DNA of 64,000 bases, from the NCBI RefSeq assembly GCF_024497955.1, contig NZ_JANHKP010000019.1, positions 1 through 64,000 on the forward strand, in the 5' to 3' direction. This DNA comes from Streptomyces sp. C10-9-1 (lineage in GTDB: Bacteria > Actinomycetota > Actinomycetes > Streptomycetales > Streptomycetaceae). Positions 1 to 9,300 of this stretch are shown piece after piece (position 1 is the stretch's first letter; every line of letters begins with the position of its first letter). The notes under the pieces were generated by a model. That model was not told where the DNA came from, searched no databases, and was given only the letters and a program-made list of their open reading frames with translations. A program made the position numbers and the translations under genes.

Positions 1-461
1 TCTGCGGGTGTGAGCCCGGCGGCCGTCCGGGCGACGAGTGCCAGGGCGAGGGTCTTGCTCGTTGCACCACAAGCTCTTCGAGAGTTTCCTGGGCCCGGGC
101 GAGGGCCATCGCATGCTCGTCTCGCAGCGCTTTGTCGCCAAAGCGAGTCCGGCAGGCAGCATGTGCTCGCGTCGGCTGGTAGGTCATGGGCTCACAGGTT
201 GACCTGCCGCCGGTCGCCAGCCGGAACGCGAGTGACACGCCCGGCGGGTCTTCCACAGTGAACTCCGTATGTCGGCGGAACAGCTTGTGCTGACTGGTGA
301 CTGGTGGATGGGCTGGGCAACGAACGCGTGATCGATGCGTGAGCGGACGGGGGAGCACGTGCCGGTTCGGGCGGGATCGTGGATCACGGCGCACCGCTCT
401 GACCTGCTGGTTCGTCACGTAGTGATCGATGCCGGTAGCAGCCAGCCTGATCACTCTCGGG
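1..461. other. No convincing gene; probable interior edge of an integrated element
   Basis: I find no recognisable protein here. Short open frames exist on both strands (for example 10-261 on the plus strand), but none has a ribosome-binding site, a recognisable domain or support from context. A minus-strand frame through about 1-330 stays open and has a plausible composition, so a decayed gene cannot be excluded. The stretch lies on the side of the tRNA-Thr remnant at 462-502 where an integrated element would sit, so it may be the last few hundred bases of such an element. Confidence 0.4.
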
Positions 462-502
462 CTCGTAACGTAGGTCTCGGGTTCGAATCCCGAAGGCGGC
501 TC
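462..502 (+). other. tRNA-Thr(CGU) 3′ remnant, candidate att site
   Basis: The stretch reads as the 3′ part of a tRNA. It has an anticodon loop CTCGTAA (anticodon CGT, threonine), a perfect 5-bp T-stem with loop TTCGAAT (477-493) and the acceptor strand AGGCGGC (494-500). The sequence 5′ of the anticodon loop does not form a D-arm, and the anticodon stem does not pair. Relative to the tRNA-Thr sequence I recall, two bases (TG) after the loop are missing. This is the pattern left when a tyrosine-recombinase element integrates in a tRNA gene and duplicates its 3′ end. The native terminator follows directly, so the element should lie to the left. It is unlikely to make a functional tRNA. Confidence 0.7.
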
Positions 503-507
503 GTGTG

Positions 508-545
508 AAGCCCAGCTCGGATCTTCTCCGAGCTGGGCTTTTCTT
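508..545 (+). terminator. Rho-independent terminator of the tRNA locus
   Basis: A perfect 14-bp inverted repeat (508-521 with 527-540) closes a 5-nt loop and is followed by a T-rich tract. It begins six bases after the tRNA remnant, as a native tRNA terminator would. From here to 833 I see no other feature. Confidence 0.85.
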
Positions 546-833
546 CTTCAGTGGATGCGGCGGCGACGCCGCGCGGCGGCCCCCGGTCCCGGTCACGCGT
601 TCCGGGAGAGGCGTGAACACCTTCCCCCCGGTGACGCATCGCGTCCTACGCGACGTGGGATCCGCCCTTCGCACACCGCCGAGTCCGACCGGTCCGGGAG
701 TGCCGCAGGACTGCCGTGACGGTGGGGGCCCGCCCACCCCCGAGCCCGTTCGGGATCGCGTCGGCGGTGTCCCGGCCGCCGTCGTACCGGCGCCGGTCGT
801 CGATCCCGGCTTCCGATCAATATCCTGGGCCTC

Positions 834-1448
834 ATGAACCGTTGGGAAGAACTGACCGGTGGGACGTCGGGAGAGGACTACGCCGCCCGGTTCGCCGCCC
901 TGGCCGACAGCGGCAGGGACATGCACGGCGAGGCACGCCTGTGCGCCGCGCTGGCGCCCGCCGGGGCGCGGGTACTGGACGCCGGGTGCGGTACCGGCCG
1001 GGTCATGATCCGCCTTGCGGAGCTCGGGTACGACTGCGTCGGAGTCGACGTCGACCCCTCCATGCTGGCCGTGGCGCGCAGGCAGGCGCCGGAGCTGCCG
1101 TGGCTCCAGGCCGACCTGGCCGCACTCGACGCGGCCGCGCTCCCCGGTGCCACGGCCTTCGGCCTCGTCGTCGCCGCCGGCAACATCTTCCAGCTCCTCG
1201 CGCCGGGCACGGAGGCCGAGGTGGTCAGCCGCCTGGCCGCGACCCTGCGCCCGGACGGCCTGCTGGTCGCGGGCTTCGGCCTGGACGAGGCGCACCTGCC
1301 GGTTCGCCCCGCGATCACCCTTGCCGACTACGACGCCTACTGCGCCGCGGCCGGTCTCACCCTCACCGACCGCTTCGCGACGTGGGACGCCCGTCCCTAC
1401 GAGGGCGGCGGCTACGCCGTCAGCGTGCACCGGGCAGCTCTCGGCTGA
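834..1448 (+). CDS. Class I SAM-dependent methyltransferase
   Basis: A 204-residue protein with a complete Rossmann methyltransferase core. Motif I is RVLDAGCGTGR (about 46-56), and the acidic end of strand 2 is GVDVDPSML (about 70-78). These residues bind S-adenosylmethionine. The rest is short, with no fused domain, so the substrate cannot be named; similar small proteins are usually annotated as methyltransferase domain 25 or 11. No Shine-Dalgarno sequence is obvious before the ATG, so translation may be leaderless or weak. It stands alone and converges on the lipoprotein gene at 1557-2093. Confidence 0.85.
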   Translation: MNRWEELTGGTSGEDYAARFAALADSGRDMHGEARLCAALAPAGARVLDAGCGTGRVMIRLAELGYDCVGVDVDPSMLAVARRQAPELPWLQADLAALDAAALPGATAFGLVVAAGNIFQLLAPGTEAEVVSRLAATLRPDGLLVAGFGLDEAHLPVRPAITLADYDAYCAAAGLTLTDRFATWDARPYEGGGYAVSVHRAALG

Positions 1449-1556
1449 GAGAGCCGGGCCCGGATCCCGGAGCCGGCTCCAGGGAGCCGACCCTGACGGG
1501 GCAGGCCCGGTTCGGACGAGATCTGAGCCGGGCTCTCCATGGACCGCACGTGCCGC

Positions 1557-2093
1557 TCACTCCGTGCAGCCCATGGCCTTGAGGCCTTCGGGAAGGTAGG
1601 CGGCGGCGAACGCCTCCAGCTCGTCGCGCTTCCCCGCGGTTCCCGCTCCCCCGAGGTAGAGGGTGAGGGTGTGGTTGCTCTTCTCGCCGCGGGCCGGGCA
1701 GGGGTTCAGGGAGTGGAACGTTCCGTCCGAGATGACGGAGTCCCCCTGGACACCGGACCTGGCAGGGTCACCGGCCGGGTCCTTGTCCTTCTCCCGCTCC
1801 AGCATGTCGCGGGGCTCCTGGTCACGCCACTCCTCGACGACGAGGGCGGCGTCCCCGTCGACGGAGAGCGTGCACATCGAGGCGTCCTCGTCGACGGACC
1901 TGTGCCGCTCCTTCAGATTCTCGCCCTCCGGCAGGAGCGGTGCGAGCACCTCCGGGGCGATCGGCCGACCGCACACGGAGTCCGGCACGTCGTACCCGCC
2001 GAAGGCTGTGCACGCGGTGGTCGGGGCGAGGAGGGAGAGCAGCGCGGCCCCCGTCAGTACGCCCCGCCGTCCGCTCATCCTGGGGTCATTCAC
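1557..2093 (-). CDS. Putative lipoprotein of a WXG100-associated operon
   Basis: A 178-residue secreted protein with an arginine-containing N-terminus, a hydrophobic stretch and a weak lipobox ending at Cys28 (LAPTTAC), so probably anchored to the outer face of the membrane. The mature part has no family I recognise; four cysteines could form disulfides. The GTG start overlaps the stop of the upstream 705-residue gene by eight bases (GTGAATGA), indicating translational coupling. A later ATG (codon 6) is an alternative start. It is the last gene of a three-gene operon running from 4671 to 1557. Function unknown. Confidence 0.75.
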   Translation of the reverse strand: MNDPRMSGRRGVLTGAALLSLLAPTTACTAFGGYDVPDSVCGRPIAPEVLAPLLPEGENLKERHRSVDEDASMCTLSVDGDAALVVEEWRDQEPRDMLEREKDKDPAGDPARSGVQGDSVISDGTFHSLNPCPARGEKSNHTLTLYLGGAGTAGKRDELEAFAAAYLPEGLKAMGCTE

Positions 2094-4203
2094 CCACTGC
2101 TCCGTTCGCCGTGTCGTTGCCGTTGAAGGCCGCCGTTCCGATGGCCTGCTGACGCGGATACTTGTCTCCCTCCTGGCACAACGCGTGGTCCGGGTTCACC
2201 CTCGCCCACTCGTCGGAGAGGGCCGTCAGGTGGACCTGGCGGACGGAGAAGTTCCGGCCCTTGTCCTCCTTCTTCTCACCGTCGATGCGTGCCTGCTCCT
2301 CAAGCTGCCAGGCGTACGCACCCGCATCCACCCCGCGCTGGACCGCATCACCCACCACCGGGATGAAGTTGGCCGCACCGCCGATGACGTGGTAGCCCCA
2401 CTTCGCGGTCCAGGACGGATCGTCCGTGTCCGTCTCGATCGCGTGGTTGCGCACCGTCTCCATGAAGCCGATGGTCTGACCGGCCCGCTGGAGCTCCTCC
2501 ACCGGGTCGCCTTTGTGCTCGGCGTGGATGTCGGCGACGATGGCCTGGTTGACGCCCTCCATGAGGAGGCCGTACGAATCCGGATCGCGCGCCACCTGCT
2601 TCGACACTTCGAGCAGGTGCTCATAGTGCAAGGGCGCTTCAGCCGTGTTGATGGCGCTCGCCGTCTGGTGCACCTCCGCCCCGTGGTTGCCGATCAGCAG
2701 CGCCATGTCGTCGCGCAGTTCGGGCGGGAAGTCGTCACCGCGCTCGGCAAGGCGTCTCAGAGTGCCGGTGAAGGCGTCCTTCTGGGCCTCGGTGTGCTCG
2801 TAGGAGTCGATGATGTGCGGCTCGTCGGGGTTGATCCCGGTGCCGGCCGCCAGCAGCGCCTTGCCCAGGGCGTCGCGGGACTGCACCGTCCCGTCGCCCC
2901 GGTCGAAGGGGTCGTCCTCGTCGTAGAACTCGCGCTCCGTCAGCAGGTAGTCGGCCATCTCGTCGCGGTTGAACAGCTCGGTCGCGAAGTCCGGGTTGTG
3001 CGAGACGGCCTTCAGATAGCCGGCCATGGGGTCGCTGCCCGGAGCGCCGTAGTCGTCGTCCGGACCCTTGCCCGTGTAGTCGAGCTGGGACGCGATGAGG
3101 GGATTTCCCCACACGTCCGCCGGCTTGAAGGGCTTCTTCTCCGTCTCGAAGGAATGGAGGGCCTTGCCGTAGTCGTCGAGGAAGCCGCTGTCGAAGTTCC
3201 CCTTGACCATCAGGTTGCTCATGATCTGGAAGCCGTAGGGCCGGACCATGATCCCCTCGTGGCCGAAGTCCTTGGGGCCGGCGGCGATGATCTGCTTCTT
3301 CCACGCCTCCATCTCGGGGGAGTGGCTGTGCGAGGCGTTGGCCAGGGACATGCTGAGGTTCTGCTGGACCTCGCCGAGGAGCTCGGCCCGGTCGCCCTCC
3401 GGGGTCCTGCCCTGACCGGGGTCGGCGAGGTCGCGCCAGAACTGGAGCGTGCCGTCGGCTCCCAGGCCGACCGCCAGTGCCTCGGTGAAGGCCGGGTTGT
3501 CGTTCTGGTACGCGAGGACCTCGTTGAACCGGGCGAGCTTCTCCTCGCTCCACTCGTCGACGTTCCCCTTGGCGATCTCCCTGCGCCAGTACTCCGCGTC
3601 GGCCCTGCCCTGTTCGCGGTCGGCGTTCTTCAGGCTGTCTGAGCCTTCCCCGGCGAAGTCGTACTTGTTCTTGGCGAGTTGGCGCAGGGCGCGGGCGGCG
3701 ATGCGGTCGGTCTCGCCCGCCTCGGCGAGGATCTTCGTGATCCTGTTCTGCGCGATGTCCAGTTCCGCGTCCGTGGGCTTGTGGATCTCGGCGTCCCCGG
3801 CGACGCCCGGTGGGGGCACCGCAGCCACCACGCCGCCCTTGCCGTTGACGTAGATGTTGCGCTTGGCCAGGTCGTCGACGGCCGTCTGCAGGTCCGCCTT
3901 GTGCTGGGTGAACGCGGTGTGGGCCCCGCTGAGGATCGCCAGCACGCTCTTCGCCTCGGCCGCCGCGTCCGAGAACTGCGTCGCGGTCTTGGTGACGAAG
4001 GCCCGGGACACCGTGGCGTTGTCACCCTTCCAGTCGGCCGCGTCGGCCTTCTTCCTCAGATCCGCGGCGCTGGTCTCGCCGTTGCCGCCGGTCGCCAGGA
4101 GTTCCAGCTTGCCGGCCATGGTCTTCCAGTCGGAGACCGCGGTGTCGAGCGAGCCCAGGCGGAGGCTTCTCAACTCGTCCACGGTCATCGTGCCGGTCGC
4201 CAT
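2086..4203 (-). CDS. Large WXG100-like helical protein, Streptomyces family of unknown function
   Basis: A 705-residue, largely alpha-helical protein without signal peptide. The first 120 residues look like a WXG100/ESX-type hairpin: two helices around WKGDNA. A short proline-rich hinge (VAAVPPPGVAG) and a long helical body follow. Near the C-terminus a glycine-rich hydrophobic segment (VIGGAANFIPVVGDAV) resembles the pore-like segments of polymorphic toxins and type VII substrates. I recall close relatives of this size in many streptomycetes, all without assigned function. It lies 18 bases after the 149-residue gene and overlaps the lipoprotein gene, so the three are probably made together. 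A type VII secretion or surface role is inference; no EccC-type ATPase is in the window. Confidence 0.75.
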   Translation of the reverse strand: MATGTMTVDELRSLRLGSLDTAVSDWKTMAGKLELLATGGNGETSAADLRKKADAADWKGDNATVSRAFVTKTATQFSDAAAEAKSVLAILSGAHTAFTQHKADLQTAVDDLAKRNIYVNGKGGVVAAVPPPGVAGDAEIHKPTDAELDIAQNRITKILAEAGETDRIAARALRQLAKNKYDFAGEGSDSLKNADREQGRADAEYWRREIAKGNVDEWSEEKLARFNEVLAYQNDNPAFTEALAVGLGADGTLQFWRDLADPGQGRTPEGDRAELLGEVQQNLSMSLANASHSHSPEMEAWKKQIIAAGPKDFGHEGIMVRPYGFQIMSNLMVKGNFDSGFLDDYGKALHSFETEKKPFKPADVWGNPLIASQLDYTGKGPDDDYGAPGSDPMAGYLKAVSHNPDFATELFNRDEMADYLLTEREFYDEDDPFDRGDGTVQSRDALGKALLAAGTGINPDEPHIIDSYEHTEAQKDAFTGTLRRLAERGDDFPPELRDDMALLIGNHGAEVHQTASAINTAEAPLHYEHLLEVSKQVARDPDSYGLLMEGVNQAIVADIHAEHKGDPVEELQRAGQTIGFMETVRNHAIETDTDDPSWTAKWGYHVIGGAANFIPVVGDAVQRGVDAGAYAWQLEEQARIDGEKKEDKGRNFSVRQVHLTALSDEWARVNPDHALCQEGDKYPRQQAIGTAAFNGNDTANGAVGE

Positions 4204-4221
4204 CAGTGCGTCCCCGTTCCT

Positions 4222-4671
4222 CTACTTCAGGAGTTCGTTCAGCCGCGACACGGTCAGCAGGTCTCCCGCCGCGTCCCGCATGCCCGTCTCGATGTCCACC
4301 TCGTCCTTTGCATGCTGGGCCCGGGTGAAGTCCAGGTGGTTGGAGATGTGGGCGCATGCCTCCTTCAGGGCCTGCTGCTGCGTGTTCCAGGCGTCGTGCA
4401 TCTCGGTGAGTGCCGAGCCCAGGTCGAGACCGTCGTTGAAGAGCTCCACGGACGCGGTGAAGGTGCTCGGCCGCGCGTGGTCCGCGGCCACGCGGAAGCC
4501 CTCCCGCAGGTCGTAGGCCATGTTGCCCAGTGCGCCCAACTCGTCGTCACGGACGACCAGATCCGGGGCCCCGCCGCCGCCCGGTTCGTCGATCAGCCGG
4601 TTCAGTTGCATCTGCGTCGGCCCCCGTTGGGCGACCTCGTCCTTGACCTGCTCCCACTCGGTCCACGTCAT
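4222..4671 (-). CDS. Small WXG100/EspC-like helical protein
   Basis: A 149-residue helical protein starting MTWTEWEQ. The ATG at 4671 is chosen because a good ribosome-binding site (AGGGGG) lies five bases upstream; the longer open frame to 5067 has no such support. Residues from about 45 to 130 form two long amphipathic helices ending in a DAWNTQ...HISNHLDFTR pattern, resembling EspC/WXG100-type secreted partners, though no strict WxG is present. First gene of the operon with the 705-residue protein and the lipoprotein. Partner or chaperone of the larger protein is the most likely role, by analogy only. Confidence 0.7.
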   Translation of the reverse strand: MTWTEWEQVKDEVAQRGPTQMQLNRLIDEPGGGGAPDLVVRDDELGALGNMAYDLREGFRVAADHARPSTFTASVELFNDGLDLGSALTEMHDAWNTQQQALKEACAHISNHLDFTRAQHAKDEVDIETGMRDAAGDLLTVSRLNELLK

Positions 4672-4936
4672 GACGACCCCCTGCTGGACGTGTTCTGTCG
4701 TCGGTGTGCCGGGCCGTTGCCGACACGGCGGTCTTCGAGGGCGGGGCCGTGCCGGGTGGACTCGGCCGGGGCGCCACCGTTCACGGACGCCCCTCCCCCA
4801 CATCACAGAATCAGCCACCACCCTAACGAGTGGTTCCGGAGCGGTGCGGGACGGGAGGCCGCTCCAGCCGCCGGCGTACGCCGAGGGTGTCCGGCCGCAC
4901 GGAACACCCCTGCCGTGCGGGGCGGGTACGGCCGCA

Positions 4937-6265
4937 TCAGCCCCCGTGGGGACGGGTCTTGAACTCCACCGGACCGGTCCCCATGCGGAACTTCCGGTTG
5001 GAGTAGAGGGTCGGCCGCGCCTCGACGCGTCGGCCGCTGTACTGCTCCACGTGCTCGATCCGGACACCCCCCTCGACGGTGAAGTCGACCATGGCGATGG
5101 CCACCCAGTACGCCAGGGCCTTGGTGCTGAACAGCGGCACGGTGACGGAGGAGCCGCCGCGCTCCGTCACGACCACCCGCGCCCCGTAGGACCGGAAGGA
5201 GCCGATGCCGTTCTCGACGGCGCTGTAGGCGCACAGCAGGACGTAGCCCTGGAGGTCCGGGCGCGTGATGGTGACGGTCTCCCGCCCCGGCGTCCGGGCG
5301 TCCCCGTCCAGGGCGATGAACGGCGGACCGGCGAGCGAGCCGAGGTTGCGGTAGTACACGACAAGGTCGGTCGCCTTCGGCCGCTTGCCCCGCTCGGTGA
5401 CCAGGTGGCGGGGGACGGAGAGGGCGTAGAGGTCGAGGTCGGCCCCCGCCCGCCGGCGGCGCGCGCTGCCTCCGTCCCATTCCAGTGTCGCCGTGACGGC
5501 GGCACCGGGCTGGTCCTTGTGCAGCGAGAGCGTGTCGGAACCGGCCTTCGTGAGGACGATGTGCCGGGGTGCGGGCGGTCCGGGCGGCGGGATCGGTGCG
5601 GGGGAGGGCGGGGGCACGGCAGCGGCCGCGGGCTGTGCCGCGGGCCGGCCGGTCGGCCGCGGAGGTGCGGCGGGAGGGGCCGCGGGGGGCTCCGGCGCCG
5701 GGGCGGGGGGTGCCGCCGTGGTGGCGGGCGGTGCCGGGGGCGGTGCGGCGGGGGAGGCGGACGGGCCCGGGTCGTCGACGGCCACGCCGAAGTCCGTGGC
5801 CAGCCCGGCCAGTCCCGTGGACCAGCCCTGCCCCACGGCGCGCACCTTCCACGTACCGGCGCGCCGGTAGAGCTCGACCACCAGCGCCGCCGTCTCACCG
5901 TCGGCCAGCGGCGGCGGGTCGAAGGTGATGCGCGCCTCGCCGCACTCGACCGAGGCCCGGGGTGTGCTCGCGGCGTCGAAGCGGTGGACTCCGCCCTCCG
6001 CCGTGTCGAGCGCGGCGACGACGCCGATGCGCTCCACGGAGGCGGGCACCGCCGCCAGGTCGGCGGTGATGGTGCGGTCCTCCAGCTTCACGCCCCCCTC
6101 GGCCGGATGGTTGAAGAAGACCAGGTCCTCGTCCCCGCGCACCCGGCCGTCCGGGCCGAGGAGCACGGCGCAGACGTCGATCTCCGCACCGGCCGAGGCG
6201 AGGTGGACCCGGCACGGTCCGGCGGGCAGAGGGGCGTTGGCGCCTTTGGCGAGGCGGATGTCCAT
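4937..6265 (-). CDS. Double TerD-domain protein
   Basis: A 442-residue cytoplasmic protein with two TerD-like domains. The N-terminal one (about 1-165) shows the usual IDVCAVLL strand, FFNHP turn and a VERIGVVAAL strand. A second, more diverged one (about 240-442) opens IVLTKAGSDTLSL and includes ADLDLYAL. They are joined by a proline/alanine-rich linker of roughly 75 residues. TerD domains bind calcium and occur in tellurite-resistance and stress or conflict gene sets. Ribosome-binding site GAGAGG is six bases before the ATG. Last gene of the operon membrane protein, CHAT protein, TerD; it follows the CHAT gene by 102 bases. It may act as a calcium-responsive regulator or recruiter of the CHAT protease (inference). 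Confidence 0.85.
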   Translation of the reverse strand: MDIRLAKGANAPLPAGPCRVHLASAGAEIDVCAVLLGPDGRVRGDEDLVFFNHPAEGGVKLEDRTITADLAAVPASVERIGVVAALDTAEGGVHRFDAASTPRASVECGEARITFDPPPLADGETAALVVELYRRAGTWKVRAVGQGWSTGLAGLATDFGVAVDDPGPSASPAAPPPAPPATTAAPPAPAPEPPAAPPAAPPRPTGRPAAQPAAAAVPPPSPAPIPPPGPPAPRHIVLTKAGSDTLSLHKDQPGAAVTATLEWDGGSARRRRAGADLDLYALSVPRHLVTERGKRPKATDLVVYYRNLGSLAGPPFIALDGDARTPGRETVTITRPDLQGYVLLCAYSAVENGIGSFRSYGARVVVTERGGSSVTVPLFSTKALAYWVAIAMVDFTVEGGVRIEHVEQYSGRRVEARPTLYSNRKFRMGTGPVEFKTRPHGG

Positions 6266-6367
6266 CGGTGACCTCTCGTGTTTCTTGCGGGGACGTGCTT
6301 CCCCGCGGGTTCGAAAGCGCCCGGGGCGGGCTCGTCCGGCAGGCCCGCGACCCCGCCCCGGGCGCGG

Positions 6368-9300
6368 TCAGTGCCCGGTGGCGATGAAGCCCGCCCAGGC
6401 GCTCAGGTCGTCGGGAACGATGCGCGGCACCAGCCGCGCCAGGCCCGGTGGTGTGCCGGTCGGCAGCACCCGGTCCGGGTCGAGCATCCACAGCTGTGCC
6501 AGCCGCAGGGCCTCGGCGGGCTGCCGGCCCTCCACCCGCAGGTAGTGGTGGGTCATGAACATCAGCAGTGAGGTCGCCGCGTCCGGCACCGGCCACAGCG
6601 AGCCGATCACCGACCGGGCACCCGCCGTGAGGAAGGCGGTGGCGAGGGTGTACGCCTCGTTGGCGCCGCGTCCCGACACATGGCTGCGGCAGGCAGCCAG
6701 CAGCACCAGGTCGGGATGGGTGCCCCCGTCGGAGCCCCCGTCGGAGCCGCCGACGGACTCCGTCAGGTCCTCGGCGGAGAGGGTGCCCCCGTGCAGGATC
6801 AGCGCGGCGCTGCTGCGGGCGCCGCCGACCACCGTGGCGTGGCAGGCCAGGTGCAGGGTCCCGCCGCGGCCCGCACCCGAGCGGATCCAGCGCAGCAGCT
6901 CCGCGGGCCGTGCCGCGCGCTCGCTCCCGCCCGTGTCCTCCCGCCCGAGGAACACGGCCCGCGGGTAGTAGGAGTCGCGGACGGCCAGCGCCTCCCGCCC
7001 GGCGAAGGGCAGGTCCCCGGTCGGGTCGCCGACGACGAGGGCCGCGTCGGTGCGGGCGCGCGCGGGGCGGGCGGCGACCTCGCACAGCAGCCGGGCCGAG
7101 GCGCTGTAGGTGAACTCCACCGTCCTCAGGGCGTACCGGCGCCCGTCGCCCTCGGCGCACCAGGCGGCGTGCCAGGGCACGGCGGACAACTCGCCCATCG
7201 GGATGAGCACCAGACGGGGCGTCCGCCCGGTCGGCAGGCTCCGTCCCAGCGCGCCCGACAGGGGGGCGACCACCGTGTCCCAGGCCCAGGCGGTCAGGCG
7301 GTCGAGCCGCTGGGGGAGCGTCCCCGTCCGCCGGCCGGGCGGACCGCCGAGATCCCGCTGCGGGACGGGGCGGCGTGTCGCGGTGGCCAGGGTGTCGAAC
7401 GCCGCGAGCGGGTCGAAGGCGGCCGGGGCCGGAGACCCGGGCACGCCCATCGGGCCGGGGGCTCCCGGCCCGGCGGGCGAGCCGGGCCCGCGGGAGGGGG
7501 CCTCCCCCGTCGGCTCCAGGTGCTCCACGTACGCGCGCAGCGGCTCCGCCTCCTCCCGCAGCCCGGGAAGCGGGACGACCGTCACCCGGCCGTCGGAGGC
7601 CACCGCGATCGCCGCACCGGCCGCGTCCCCGGCGGCCCCGGTCGCCGCGGCGGGGAGCAGGTACACCAGGGCGTCCCGCCCCAGGGCCCGGAGCGCGGCG
7701 GCGATCTCCGGCACCGAGGGAGGGGAGAGCAGCCGGTCGGCCGCGCTGCCGTCCAGGGTGAGCAGCACGTCCAGCACCTCGCGCCGCAGGGCCGTCGGGG
7801 CGCTGCCGCCGGGGGCCGCCGCCCGCGACCAGCGGTCGGCCAGGGCACCGTGCCCGGCCTCGGACAGCCGGCGGTCCACCGTCCGGGCGGTCGTCGCGGC
7901 GTGCAGCGCCAGGCCGCGGCAGGCGTCGAGGGCGGTGACCGCCTCGGCCGGGACACCGTCGGCCAGGCACCAGCGGGCCACGGTCAGGGCCGCCTCGGTG
8001 GCCTCGGTCGCCGCGGACGCCGCGTCGGCCGTCCCGGACTGGAGCAGTACGGCGTAGGCGGTGGCCCGCAGCGCCTCGGCGGCGACGCGGCGGCCGGCCG
8101 TACGGTCGCCCTGCGCCCGGTCGCCGCGCAGGCGCAGGGCCTTGGCGAGCAGCAGTCCGCTGCGGCCCCGCCAGGGGTGCTCGGGCCCCCGGCACTCCCG
8201 GTACACCTCCTCCAGGTGCCCGACGGCCTCGTCGAGGCGCCGTCGTCTCGACCAGGGGCGGCCCAGCACCGCGTCCTGGCAGCCCGTGAAGCCGAGGAGC
8301 ATCCCGCCGGCGAGCCAGACGTCGTCACCGCGGGAGGCGGTCTCCCGGGCCGCGAGGATCAGCGTCGTGGCGTCCCGCCGCGCGGCCCGGTCACCGCTCG
8401 CGGTGGCCTCGGACACCCGTGCGGTGCCTGCCAGCAGGAGCCACGAGGCCCGTTGCAGCGGAGGCATGCCGGCCGTGGAGAGGATGATCTCCCGGGCCGG
8501 GGGGCCCGCCCCCGGCGAGGGCGGAGCCCCCTGCGGGGACCCGCTGCGGCTCAGGGCGGTGGTGAGGGCCTGCCAGGCGGGATGGTCGCCACGGAGGCCG
8601 ATGTCCTGCGGGTCCATCGCGGCGATGGCCTCGACTCGCTCCTGCGGTGAGGATTCGGCCCGGTAGAGGCGCACGATGTCCATCAGGCGCTGCAGGGCCG
8701 AGGGATCCGGGAGACCGGCCCGGTCGGCGGCCGGGATCGCTTCCAGGCGTCTCCCCAGGGCCTCCAGCTCGCGCACGCCCGCGTCGATGTCGTCGTATCC
8801 GCCGTTCATCAGGCCGTGCAGCGTCCTGAGCGTGGCGGCCATGCCCGCGACGCCCGCGGCCTGGGCGGCGGACATCCCGCTCGGCGAGTCGTCCCGGAGA
8901 GCGGCTTCCGCGGCCTCCGCGGCCTCGGCCAGCAGCGGTCCGGTGTGCAGGGCCCCGTAGTGGCCCAGCGCGGCGCCGAGTGCCAGGTGCGAATGCCGGG
9001 AGGGTTCACCCGCGCGCGGCCCCCCGGCGTCCACCAGGGCCCGTATCCGGTCGTCGGTCAGCACCTTCCGGGTGGGATCGAGGACCGAGGCGTGGCGGAG
9101 GAGGAACCGGGCATGACCGGCGTGGTGGCTGTCGCGTCCCGCGCCCTGCCGCCAGCGCCGGAACAGTTCCCCGACGGTCTCGGCCGGCCCTGCCAGCCGC
9201 TCGACGGTGGCTGCCCAGTGCGCCGGGTCCGCCGTCGCTCCGGTGCCCGCGGTCGCGGCCTTCCGGACGTCGGCCGCCCCGGGGTCCGCGGTGTTGCCGC

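Noticed and set aside
431-502. A full-length tRNA of 72 bases
   Set aside because: The first four acceptor pairs can form (431-434 with 497-500), but the fifth fails, the anticodon stem does not pair and no D-arm exists, so a complete tRNA is not supported.
1449-1556. Inverted repeat between the methyltransferase and lipoprotein genes
   Set aside because: Only seven bases pair (GAGAGCC with GGCTCTC) across about 75 bases; too weak for a terminator.
1663-3642. A plus-strand open frame of 659 codons
   Set aside because: It mirrors the 705-residue WXG-like gene on the other strand, has no recognisable domain and lacks a start site.
5560-5790. Proline/alanine-rich repetitive DNA as a tandem repeat or CRISPR-like array
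   Set aside because: It is the coding sequence of the TerD linker. The repeats are short, irregular codon runs without spacers.
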